Below, piece after piece: positions 36,553 through 44,575 of a stretch of 64,000 nt of DNA. The DNA is taken from the NCBI GenBank assembly GCA_040221055.1, contig JAVJVN010000020.1, forward strand, positions 133,528 through 197,527, in the 5' to 3' direction. Each line of letters starts with the position of its first letter. Within the stretch, counting starts at the first letter, position 1. This DNA comes from Rhodothermales bacterium (GTDB lineage Bacteria > Bacteroidota > Rhodothermia > Rhodothermales > UBA10348). A model generated the notes under the pieces. That model searched no databases. It was not told the DNA's origin and saw only the letters and a program-made list of their open reading frames with translations. The position numbers and the translations under genes are program-made.

Positions 36553-37447
36553 ACTCGGCGCTGCCGCCCGGCACGGACGTGGACGACTGCAAGGCGTACG
36601 GCGTCCGCGGCTGCGGTGACGCCGGCACGCTCCCCTCCAGCAGCCGAACGGCAAACGGTGTCGAACGGTTGTCGTCTTCGGCCATTTCCACGGTCACGAA
36701 AACCGCAGCTCCGGAGAAATCGGGCGGAAACGTCACACCGGCGGGAGGATCCAGCAGGAAGTCCTCACCCGGAACGAGAGGGACATCCTGGAAACTGTGG
36801 GGGTTCGACTCATCGAACCGGTCTCCCCGGGAAAATTTTCCGGTGGAGAACACGGTACCGTCCGACAAAGAAATCCATCCCTCATAAATCCACTGGGAAG
36901 GCAGCTCCGGCAAGTCCAGCGTCGGCTGGAGTTGAGCGCCCTGTCCGGTCCCGAACCACAAGCCACCCAGCTCGTTGTTCGGGTTCGTGTCGGAGGGCGT
37001 AGCGAGCTGGAAGGCCCCCGTGAATGGTCCACCCAGCTCCGCACCCAGGGCCAGCGGATGATCCACCGACAGGGTGACTCCTCCATTGTCGACATCACCC
37101 GCCATGAGGACGCGATTCGACGGGACGGTACCAGAATCCGTCTTGCCGTTTATGGTCACCATGACGGTCGTGGCGCGGGCCACGTTCGCCGACATGGACA
37201 ACGTCCGCGATACGATCTGGCCCAGGTTGTTCACGAACTGACCGTTCTCATTCACATTGAACACCGTCGACCCGACCGGCGTATTGTCCACCATGGCCCA
37301 GACCTGATACCTGAAGCCATCCTGGAGGGGCACCAGCCCGTCCACGTCCAGGGTTATCCGGAACCGGTTTGCCGGCTCGTCGGAAGAAGAGGTACTGTCA
37401 CAACCGGCGACAAACAGGATAACCAGGAGAACGGGCAGGTAGCGCAT
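36542..37447 (-). CDS. Anti-sigma-factor-like exported lipoprotein, unknown function
   Basis: The ATG at 37447 starts a lipoprotein signal with lipobox VAGC (Cys at about 16). 301 residues. The mature part is beta-rich: RITLDVDGLVPLQDGFRYQVWAMVDNTPVG and GDVDNGGVTLSVDHPLALG, then WIYEGWISLSDGTVFSTGKFSRGD. This pattern resembles the anti-sigma-K-type domain seen in extracellular lipoproteins of this group, but there is no sigma factor nearby. It probably sits in the outer membrane or periplasm. It converges on hpf and diverges from the DAHP synthase. Confidence 0.75.
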   Translation of the reverse strand: MRYLPVLLVILFVAGCDSTSSSDEPANRFRITLDVDGLVPLQDGFRYQVWAMVDNTPVGSTVFNVNENGQFVNNLGQIVSRTLSMSANVARATTVMVTINGKTDSGTVPSNRVLMAGDVDNGGVTLSVDHPLALGAELGGPFTGAFQLATPSDTNPNNELGGLWFGTGQGAQLQPTLDLPELPSQWIYEGWISLSDGTVFSTGKFSRGDRFDESNPHSFQDVPLVPGEDFLLDPPAGVTFPPDFSGAAVFVTVEMAEDDNRSTPFAVRLLEGSVPASPQPRTPYALQSSTSVPGGSAEFSL

Positions 37448-37569
37448 GATATTCAGGGCAAGGTGACATCGGGAATTCCGTGTCGATACGTCCACGGCGC
37501 GACCCGGTTCTTGAAACCTGCATTGGGTACAGGCTTTTGCCCGAAACTTCGACGACGTACTTTCCCGAC

Positions 37570-38895
37570 ATGCCCACTGCCACCCGACCCATCCTGCAGC
37601 AGCCGCTCTATCCGGATGCCACCAAGCTTCGCGCCACGCTGAAGGAATTGTCCCAGCGCCCGCCGCTCGTGACCCCATGGGAAATCCGCCGGTTGGAATC
37701 CCTGCTTGCGGAGGCCGCGGCCGGAAAGCGATTCCTGCTGCAGGGCGGCGATTGCGCGGAGTTGTTCTCGGAATGCCGTCCCGAAATCATTTCCAACCGG
37801 CTGAAAGTACTCCTTCAGATGAGCCTCGTACTCATCTACGGTCTGCGCATGCCGGTGGTACGGGTCGGTCGGTTCGCCGGACAGTACGCCAAGCCCCGCT
37901 CGGCCGACCTGGAAACCCGGGGCAACATGACGCTGCCCTCGTACCGCGGGGACATCGTGAACGGGACGGAATTCACGGCCCACTCCCGCACCCCGGACCC
38001 GGAGCGCATGCTGCACGCGTATCACCACGCGGCCGCAACACTGAATCATGTGCGGGCCCTGGGCGAAGGCGGATTTGCCGACCTGCATCATCCGGAAAAC
38101 TGGAATCTCGGTTTCGTGAACCAGGATGCCCTCCGGAAGGAATACCAGGACGTGGTCGATGCCATCCTGGAATCCATCCGGTTCATGGAGGCCGTGGCAC
38201 CGGGACCCCGGACGGAAATGGAGCGCGTGTCGTTCTACACCAGCCATGAAGCCCTGCTGCTCCCGTTCGAGGAGGCGTTGACGCGCGAGGACGCCCAGTC
38301 CAGCCAGACCTTCAATATTTCGACGCATTTCCCGTGGGTGGGCATGCGCACCGCCCAGCCCGATGGCGACCACGTGGCCTATTTGTCAGGCATCGCAAAC
38401 CCGGTGGCGTTGAAAGTCGGTCCCGACATGCCGGTTGAAGACCTCAAGACGCTGGTCCGCACCTTGAACCCGGACGCCCGACCCGGACGATTGACGCTCA
38501 TCACCCGCATGGGGGCGGAACACATCGAACGGTATCTCCCGGGAATCATCGAGGCTGTCAAGGCCACCGGTACACCGGTGTTGTGGACCTGCGATCCCAT
38601 GCACGGGAATACGGAAACTCTCGATTCAGGCATAAAGACCCGCCGGTTCCAGACCATGCTGACGGAGCTGGAGTCGGCCTTCGATATCCATGCCGCGGCG
38701 GGGACGGTGCTGGGCGGCGTGCACCTGGAATTGACGGGCGAGAACGTGACGGAGTGCACCGGCGGGGCCGGCGGCCTGGACGAAGACGACCTCAAGCGGG
38801 CGTATCAATCGCAGGTGGATCCCCGATTGAACGGGGAACAGGCACTGGAGATGGCCTTCGCCATCATCCGGAAGCGCCGCTTCATGCGGGAGTAG
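37570..38895 (+). CDS. Class II 3-deoxy-D-arabino-heptulosonate 7-phosphate synthase
   Basis: The start at the ATG at 37570 yields 441 residues. Class II (plant/AroA-II type) motifs are present: LLQGGDCAEL, RVGRFAGQYAKPRS, YRGDIVNG, HFPWVGMRTAQPDGDHV, LTLITRMGAEHIERYLP and a C-terminal GGVHLELTGENVTECTGG. The enzyme condenses phosphoenolpyruvate with erythrose 4-phosphate, the first step of the shikimate pathway. Another shikimate gene, aroQ, lies 3.6 kb downstream but in a separate unit. It overlaps the convergent kinase gene by 14 bases. Confidence 0.95.
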   Translation: MPTATRPILQQPLYPDATKLRATLKELSQRPPLVTPWEIRRLESLLAEAAAGKRFLLQGGDCAELFSECRPEIISNRLKVLLQMSLVLIYGLRMPVVRVGRFAGQYAKPRSADLETRGNMTLPSYRGDIVNGTEFTAHSRTPDPERMLHAYHHAAATLNHVRALGEGGFADLHHPENWNLGFVNQDALRKEYQDVVDAILESIRFMEAVAPGPRTEMERVSFYTSHEALLLPFEEALTREDAQSSQTFNISTHFPWVGMRTAQPDGDHVAYLSGIANPVALKVGPDMPVEDLKTLVRTLNPDARPGRLTLITRMGAEHIERYLPGIIEAVKATGTPVLWTCDPMHGNTETLDSGIKTRRFQTMLTELESAFDIHAAAGTVLGGVHLELTGENVTECTGGAGGLDEDDLKRAYQSQVDPRLNGEQALEMAFAIIRKRRFMRE

Positions 38896-40642
38896 CCCGT
38901 CGTGGAACGGTAACGGTGAACGACGTCCCGGCACCCTGTGCCGAATCCACCGATATGCGTCCGTGCATTTCTTCCACCAGTCCGTAGGCGACACGGAGCC
39001 CCAGGCCACTGCCCTCCACGGGCCGGTCCAGATCGAAGGCCTCCTGGCTGAAAGCTTCGGCCGCCTGCTCCAGGAATCGGGCATTCATGCCGCGCCCGGT
39101 ATCGGAAATCATGACCTGGACGTCGTCCGATGTACTCTCCAGACGCACATTCACGCGGCCTGACTCCGTGAACTGGATGGCATTGTCCAGCAGGTGACCG
39201 ACGGCGTGTGAGAAGTGATCCGGATCCAGGATGGCATCCACGGGACCCGCGGGCTCCACGAACAGCAAGTCGAGCCCGGCCCGCTCTGCCTCGACCCGGA
39301 ACGAGTCCGTGGTGGAGCGCATGAGTTCCACGATATCCACCTTGCGCGCGTGTTGCTCGATCTTGCCCGACGACAGATGGGCAACCGACAACACGGAATT
39401 CAGCATGCGGAGCAGGCGCGTGCCGCCGTCCCGGATGAGTCCGGCGAATTCCTGGTGCTCCCCTTCGGTTTCTTCCACGAGCATGTCGGAGAGTCCGATG
39501 ATACCGGCAAGCGGTGTCCGGATTTCGTGGCTCATGTTGGAGAGGAACGCGGACTTCAGTCGCGACAGTTCTTCCACACGCTGCTTGGCAACCAGCAGTT
39601 GCCGTTCCGCCGCTTTCCTGTCCGTCACGTCACGCAGTACACACAGGTAGCCCAGCGGCGACCCGATCTCGTCCTCCAGCAGGTTTATCCGTGCGTCGAA
39701 CCAACGCAACTCGTCGCCGATTCGCCGGGACACTTCCGCCGAAAACGTCCGCGTATCCCCATCCCGGCTCATGACATCGGCCAGGCCCCGGATGGCGCCC
39801 CGGAAGTGCGTGCCGATTGCTGACCGGTCCATGCCGAAAGCGGTCGTGGCGGCATCGTTCAAATCGGCAATGACGCCCCGGACATCCGTCACGATGACGG
39901 GATCCTGCATGACACGCATGATTTCCCTGCGGGCAATGGGACGCAGATCCAACAGGCTGAACCGGAACAATCCGATCGCGAAAAAGACGCCTGACACCGA
40001 AAAAGCCACCGGGGTGTAGTCCAGCTGGAAAAAAGCGTCCGGGTTGCTCAGGTAGAGGGCATTCAACAGCAACGGCACGAAACTGCCGCCGAGCATCATG
40101 GCCGCCTGCTGGCGACGCCGACCACTCAGTTTGAAGGCCGCATGCCCGAAAATGGACATGCTGGCACCGACCATGCCGTATGCGTAGAGGGTATAGACCC
40201 AGAACCAGGGTCCATACGTCCGACCTACCGACGTGAAGTGCTCGCTCTCTGCCGGCCACTGGACGGCAAAGACCCACCCGTGCAACGCATTCGTGGCAAT
40301 CAGGGCCATCGTGACGACGGGGACAATGAACAGGAGGGCCACTTCCCAGGCCTTCCGGAAATGACGGATGCCGGAGAACGCCAGCGCCATCAGGAACCAG
40401 GTCACCGGAATGACGGTGACCGAAATGAACTTGATGTCGGCCCAGAATCGCTTCACGCCGAAGTCCGGGCTGAGCAACTGAAACGTGGACGACATGGACC
40501 AGAACGCCGCCAGTAGCATGGACATCATGAAGTACCGGGCCTCGGGGGACCGGTACCGGTGCATGGCGTAGCCTCCCAGTGCCAGTGACAGCAGGATGCT
40601 CGCGACGAAGGGGGCGATAATGGGGAACGAAACGGTGTCCAC
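38882..40642 (-). CDS. Membrane sensor histidine kinase with 7-TM N-terminus and PAS domain
   Basis: The start is GTG at 40642; 586 residues. The first ~230 residues hold seven hydrophobic helices of the histidine-kinase N-terminal 7TM type (IIAPFVASILLSLALGGYAM, FLMALAFSGI, VALLFIVPVVTMALIATNAL, AFSVSGVFFAIGLF). A PAS domain follows (VMQDPVIVTDVRGVIADLNDAA to YLCVLRDVTDRK). The kinase has SNMSHEIRTPLAGIIG with His 372, N-box HAVGHLLDNAIQF, and glycine boxes ISDTGRGM and GSGLGLRVAYGLV. No response regulator gene is adjacent, so the partner is elsewhere. Confidence 0.92.
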   Translation of the reverse strand: MDTVSFPIIAPFVASILLSLALGGYAMHRYRSPEARYFMMSMLLAAFWSMSSTFQLLSPDFGVKRFWADIKFISVTVIPVTWFLMALAFSGIRHFRKAWEVALLFIVPVVTMALIATNALHGWVFAVQWPAESEHFTSVGRTYGPWFWVYTLYAYGMVGASMSIFGHAAFKLSGRRRQQAAMMLGGSFVPLLLNALYLSNPDAFFQLDYTPVAFSVSGVFFAIGLFRFSLLDLRPIARREIMRVMQDPVIVTDVRGVIADLNDAATTAFGMDRSAIGTHFRGAIRGLADVMSRDGDTRTFSAEVSRRIGDELRWFDARINLLEDEIGSPLGYLCVLRDVTDRKAAERQLLVAKQRVEELSRLKSAFLSNMSHEIRTPLAGIIGLSDMLVEETEGEHQEFAGLIRDGGTRLLRMLNSVLSVAHLSSGKIEQHARKVDIVELMRSTTDSFRVEAERAGLDLLFVEPAGPVDAILDPDHFSHAVGHLLDNAIQFTESGRVNVRLESTSDDVQVMISDTGRGMNARFLEQAAEAFSQEAFDLDRPVEGSGLGLRVAYGLVEEMHGRISVDSAQGAGTSFTVTVPRRATPA

Positions 40643-40660
40643 GCTCTGGGTATCGTCCCA

Positions 40661-40688
40661 AATCCCGGATCGCTTAACGGTCCGGATT
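40661..40688 (-). terminator. Possible terminator overlapping the mnmA stop
   Basis: AATCCcGGA (40661-40669) and TCCGGATT (40681-40688) form an imperfect stem that overlaps the stop codon. There is no clear T run, so this is weak. Confidence 0.3.
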
Positions 40689-41838
40689 ACACCGTCACGA
40701 CTTCTTCAATCCGGGATATCCACCCCCCGGCCAAGAGCAGTTCCGCGTGCTCATCGTAGACCACCAGGGCCTGGCCCGGGGTAATGGCCTTGCGCGCCTC
40801 GAAGAAAGAGACATGCAACGTGTCGCCTTCCTGGCGCACCAGGCAGGGCGCACCCGGATCGTTGTACCGGATCTTGGCCCATGCGTGGCGCTCCTCGCCG
40901 AGGTCCGCTGCGCCCACGAAGTTCAGCTGACCGGCCACCAGTCGATGCTGCATGAGTTCGGACTCCGGACCCACCACAATGGTATTCGTCTCCGGATCTA
41001 TCCGCGTCACGTAGGCCGGCCATCCCATGGCCACGCCCAACCCATGCCGCTGCCCGATGGTATAGAACGGATACCCCTCATGCGTCCCCACGCGCGTGCC
41101 ATCCGACAGCACCATGGGCCCCGGACCGGCCTTCTCGTCCATTTCCGGGACGCGGTCACGCAGGAACCGACGATAGTCATTGTCCGGCACGAAACAGATC
41201 TCGTACGAGTCCGGCTTGTCCGCCACGCGGTCCAGTCCGAATTCGGAGGCCATTTCACGGATGCGCGGTTTCGTCAGTTCTCCCAACGGGAAAATGGTCC
41301 GCGACAGGTTCTCCTGCGACACACCCCAGAGTGCGTAACTCTGGTCCTTGTTGCGGTCCACACCGGGGAGCAGAGCGTATCGGCCCGTCTCCGGATCCTG
41401 TCGGACGCGGGCGTAGTGTCCGGTCGCAATGTGCTCGCATCCCAGGTCGTCCGCCCGGCGCATGAGCGCCTCCCACTTGATGTGCGTATTGCAGAGCACG
41501 CACGGGTTGGGCGTCCGGCCCGCCATGTATTCGTCGGTGAACCGGTTGATGACCCAGTCCCCGAATTCCTGGCGGATATCCACGATGAAGTGGGTAAAAT
41601 CCCACGTGAGCGCCACCGAGCGGGCATCGTTCATGGATTCGAGCGTGCAGCATCCGACCACCTTGGCCGAAGCACCCGCCGCAGCAGCGCGTGCGGCCGC
41701 ACCGCCGGAGGACGCGTGGTCCCAGGTCTTCATGGTGATGCCCACCACTTCGTATCCCTGTTGCTTGAGCAGCACGGCGGCGACAGAGGAATCCACTCCG
41801 CCGCTCATGGCTACCAGCACCCGTCCCTTCGAACTCAT
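40687..41838 (-). CDS. mnmA: tRNA-specific 2-thiouridylase MnmA
   Basis: 383 residues, full length. PP-loop ATP site AMSGGVDSSV (10-19). Catalytic cysteines lie in the NPCVLCN block and in SYEICFVPDNDYRRFL. GYPFYTIGQRHGLGVA marks the central domain, followed by a C-terminal beta-barrel (LVVYDEHAELLLAGGWI). It puts sulfur on U34 of tRNA Lys, Glu and Gln. The ATG overlaps the stop of the upstream HTH regulator gene (ATGA at 41835-41838), an unusual partner for mnmA. An extra Gly/Ala-rich insertion (ASSGGAAARAAAAGASAK) follows the VGITMKTWD strand. Confidence 0.96.
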   Translation of the reverse strand: MSSKGRVLVAMSGGVDSSVAAVLLKQQGYEVVGITMKTWDHASSGGAAARAAAAGASAKVVGCCTLESMNDARSVALTWDFTHFIVDIRQEFGDWVINRFTDEYMAGRTPNPCVLCNTHIKWEALMRRADDLGCEHIATGHYARVRQDPETGRYALLPGVDRNKDQSYALWGVSQENLSRTIFPLGELTKPRIREMASEFGLDRVADKPDSYEICFVPDNDYRRFLRDRVPEMDEKAGPGPMVLSDGTRVGTHEGYPFYTIGQRHGLGVAMGWPAYVTRIDPETNTIVVGPESELMQHRLVAGQLNFVGAADLGEERHAWAKIRYNDPGAPCLVRQEGDTLHVSFFEARKAITPGQALVVYDEHAELLLAGGWISRIEEVVTV

Positions 41839-42452
41839 GATCTGTACGCTTCTGCGATGACTATCTGGATTTCGTTCAGGAAGCCATTCAAGCGCCTGAA
41901 CATCCGCTGATTCGCCTCTGGACGGCGTCCGGCGGTCTCGGGCAGCACTACGGCCGACTCCAGGATGTGATCCTTGAAGAAATGGGTAGCACGCAAGGCC
42001 TCCGCCAGCGGTACCCCGGCCGAAACAATGCCTTTCGCGTAAATCCGGGCCACCACGCGGGCCTCGTCCAGGATATCGTCACCGTCGTCGCCTTCCACGC
42101 CCACGTATTGCATGAGCAAGCCCATGAGCCGGCGTCCCAGGACCCGCTTCTCCTCCAGTTCGTCCTGGTTGGCGGACTGCGCCCAGTCGGCCTTCACATG
42201 CTTCAGGTCCTCGCGCGTCGTGGCCAGCGCGCGCTCCTGGAAATCCTCGCGGGCGGAAGCAGCAGCAGTAACAGACATCGTGCCCCGGTCCGGCCCGCGT
42301 TTCAGGCGGGCCACTTCCGACGCCGGAAACCGGCGATGCCCGCCAGGCGTCCGCACGACCTCGATCTTTCCGCTCTCGGACCAACGCCGGAGCGTGACCG
42401 GGTGGACCCCCAGTTGCTCGGAGGCCTCCTTCAGTGTAAGCAGTTCATCCAT
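41835..42452 (-). CDS. MerR/BldC-type helix-turn-helix regulator coupled to mnmA
   Basis: 205 residues. Residues 1-50 are an excisionase/MerR-type winged helix: LLTLKEASEQLGVHPVTLRRWSESGKIEVVRTPGGHRRFP. A charged linker (about 50-95) leads to a helical C-terminal domain (GRRLMGLLMQYVG, ARIYAKGIVSAGVPLAEALRATHFFKDHILES, MFRRLNGFLNEIQIVIAEAY) that may sense a ligand or dimerise. The HTH recognition helix is typical. It is the first gene of the mnmA operon and divergent from aroQ; 68 bp between the divergent starts hold possible promoters (TATACT near 42477). Confidence 0.85.
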   Translation of the reverse strand: MDELLTLKEASEQLGVHPVTLRRWSESGKIEVVRTPGGHRRFPASEVARLKRGPDRGTMSVTAAASAREDFQERALATTREDLKHVKADWAQSANQDELEEKRVLGRRLMGLLMQYVGVEGDDGDDILDEARVVARIYAKGIVSAGVPLAEALRATHFFKDHILESAVVLPETAGRRPEANQRMFRRLNGFLNEIQIVIAEAYRS

Positions 42453-42520
42453 GCTCCAATGTACGCTTCTGGACCGTATACTGTGCCCGTCCGTACGCGG
42501 AGACCAATCCTCTTGCCACC

Positions 42521-42958
42521 ATGCGCCTGCTCGTACTCAACGGCCCGAACCTGAACCTGCTGGGTTCACGCGAGCCCCACATCTACGGATCGAAGACCCT
42601 GAAACATCTGGAGGATGACGTGCGCGAACGGCATCCGGACGTCTCCACTGACTGGCGCCAGAGCAACCATGAAGGGGAGTTGATCGATGCCATACAGAAG
42701 GCCGCGGACCAGGGATACACCGGCATCATCCTCAACGGCGCCGGATTCACACACACGTCAGTGGCCCTGCGGGATGCGGTGGCAGCCACACCGTTGCCCG
42801 TTGTGGAAGTCCACATCTCAAACATCCACGCGCGTGAGGAATTCCGCCAGCATACCCTGACCGGTGAGGTGGCCACCGGCGTCATCACCGGGCTGGGCAC
42901 CGCAGGATACCACCTGGCCGTGCAGTACTTCCAGGAGCGCCACGCGACCACGGCATGA
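42521..42958 (+). CDS. aroQ: Type II 3-dehydroquinate dehydratase
   Basis: 145 residues, normal length. Motifs are LNGPNLNLLGSREPHIYG (with catalytic Arg and Tyr at about 19 and 24), QSNHEGELIDAIQ, GIILNGAGFTHTSVALRDAV and VEVHISNIHAREEFRQHTLT. It performs the third step of the shikimate pathway: 3-dehydroquinate to 3-dehydroshikimate. Its TGA overlaps the ATG of a flippase gene (42955-42958), although the two functions are not obviously linked. Confidence 0.96.
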   Translation: MRLLVLNGPNLNLLGSREPHIYGSKTLKHLEDDVRERHPDVSTDWRQSNHEGELIDAIQKAADQGYTGIILNGAGFTHTSVALRDAVAATPLPVVEVHISNIHAREEFRQHTLTGEVATGVITGLGTAGYHLAVQYFQERHATTA

Positions 42959-44472
42959 GAGGCCGCATACGGCAGCTCGCCTCGGACACCGCCGTCTACG
43001 GTGTATCGTCCATCGTGGGGCGGTTGGTCAACTTCCTGCTCTTCCCGCTCTATTCGCACGTCTTCCTGCCGGATGCGTACGGGCCCATCATCGTGCTGTA
43101 CGCCGCGTTCGTCTTCCTGAACATCGTGTACCAGCACGGCATGGAATCGGCCTACCTGAAGTTCGCCTCCGACGAGGAGGTGAGCGGGGACGGCCGGCAT
43201 GGTGGGCGCAGTGCAGCCTTCACCACCGCCGTGCTCTCCGTGGGCGGGGTCATGCTGGTGTGCACGGTCCTCATGCTGGCGTTCCGGAGTCCGTTTGCGG
43301 CCCTCATCGGGCTCGACACACGGCATCTGCACCTGCTGGGTTGGGCCGCGGCCATCCTGGCGCTGGACGCCCTGGCCATCGTTCCGTTTGCGGATTTGCG
43401 TCTCCGGAATCGCCCCTGGACCTTCGCCGGCGTGCGCCTGGCGAACATCGCCGTGAACGTGGGGCTGAACCTGTGGCTGCTGCTCGGCCTGGACATGGGC
43501 GTGGAAGCCATCCTGATGGCCAATGCGGCGGCCTCGGCGGTGACCGTACTGCTGCTCGTGCCCGTCATGACGCATCGGATGGCGGCGCGCACGGACCGGG
43601 CGCTGTGGCGGAAGATGCTCGCATTCGGCCTGCCCTTCGTACCGGGTGGGTTGGGATACGCGCTCACGGAGCGCATCAACATTTTCTTCCTGGAGCGGAT
43701 GGATGCGTCGCGGGTCATTGAACTCTACGGCGACCGGTTCACCGATCCCGGCCTGGCACAACGGGCCGCAGAGCTGGGTCCGGGGGTATACACCGAATAT
43801 GTGGTCGGGACGTACGGCGGCATGATCAAACTGGCCGTGCTCATGGCCCTGTTCGTGCAGATGTTCCGCTACGCGTGGCAGCCGTTCTTCCTGCAGCGCC
43901 GGCGGGACGACGATGCGCCGGAGCTGTTCGGCAAGGTGTTCTTCCTGCTCACCTGGATGCTCGGCGCCGTGCTGTTGGCCGTGTCGTTCCTGGCAGACAA
44001 CATCGTGTCCCTGCCGTTGCCGGGCGACCGGTACTTGATCGGGCCGGCATACTGGATGGGGCTGAGCATCATTCCGGTTGCGCTGCTGGGGTATTTCTTC
44101 CAGGGATGGTACTACCATTTTTCGGCCGGGGCATACATCCGGGAACGGACCCGGTGGTTCCTGCACGCGACGCTGGCCGGCAGCGCGGTGGCCGTGGCCG
44201 TGAATGCGCTGTTCGTACCGATGTACGGGATGATGGCAGCTGCTGCCGGGACCGCCGCCGCCTATGCCACCATGGCCCTGGTCCTGCTCTGGCTCGTGCG
44301 GCCGGTCTACCCGGTGCCCTACGCCTGGGGCCGGGTACTCGTGCTGCTGGCCGTGGGTGTGGGCGTTTTTGCGGTCTGGACGTTCGTGCCGGGCGCCGAC
44401 GGTCTGCTGCCTGAACTCGGGATGGTGACCGTGTACGCAGTAGTGGGCGGGGTGCTGGCCAGGCGAGCCTGA
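42955..44472 (+). CDS. Polysaccharide-type flippase (MATE/MVF superfamily)
   Basis: 505 residues with about 12-14 hydrophobic helices spread over the whole length. The N-terminus RIRQLASDTAVYGVSSIVGRLVNFLLFPLYSHVFLPDAYG is characteristic of oligosaccharide flippases of the Wzx type, as is the mid-protein ALWRKMLAFGLPFVPGGLGYALTERINIFFLE. It would move a lipid-linked glycan across the inner membrane. No glycosyltransferase cluster is present in the window. It is translationally coupled to aroQ. Confidence 0.9.
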   Translation: MRGRIRQLASDTAVYGVSSIVGRLVNFLLFPLYSHVFLPDAYGPIIVLYAAFVFLNIVYQHGMESAYLKFASDEEVSGDGRHGGRSAAFTTAVLSVGGVMLVCTVLMLAFRSPFAALIGLDTRHLHLLGWAAAILALDALAIVPFADLRLRNRPWTFAGVRLANIAVNVGLNLWLLLGLDMGVEAILMANAAASAVTVLLLVPVMTHRMAARTDRALWRKMLAFGLPFVPGGLGYALTERINIFFLERMDASRVIELYGDRFTDPGLAQRAAELGPGVYTEYVVGTYGGMIKLAVLMALFVQMFRYAWQPFFLQRRRDDDAPELFGKVFFLLTWMLGAVLLAVSFLADNIVSLPLPGDRYLIGPAYWMGLSIIPVALLGYFFQGWYYHFSAGAYIRERTRWFLHATLAGSAVAVAVNALFVPMYGMMAAAAGTAAAYATMALVLLWLVRPVYPVPYAWGRVLVLLAVGVGVFAVWTFVPGADGLLPELGMVTVYAVVGGVLARRA

Positions 44473-44575
44473 CACTCCGGTCGGAATCGGCAGGTGCAAC
44501 GCGCGGGCAAACCATTCCGTAGGCGGGACGGTCCAAAGCCAAAGCCAGCCTGTCTCATTCAGCCCCCTGCGTGCC

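Noticed and set aside
40747-41910. A 387-codon plus-strand frame opposite mnmA
   Set aside because: mnmA is certain by its PP-loop and Cys motifs; the opposite frame is a shadow.
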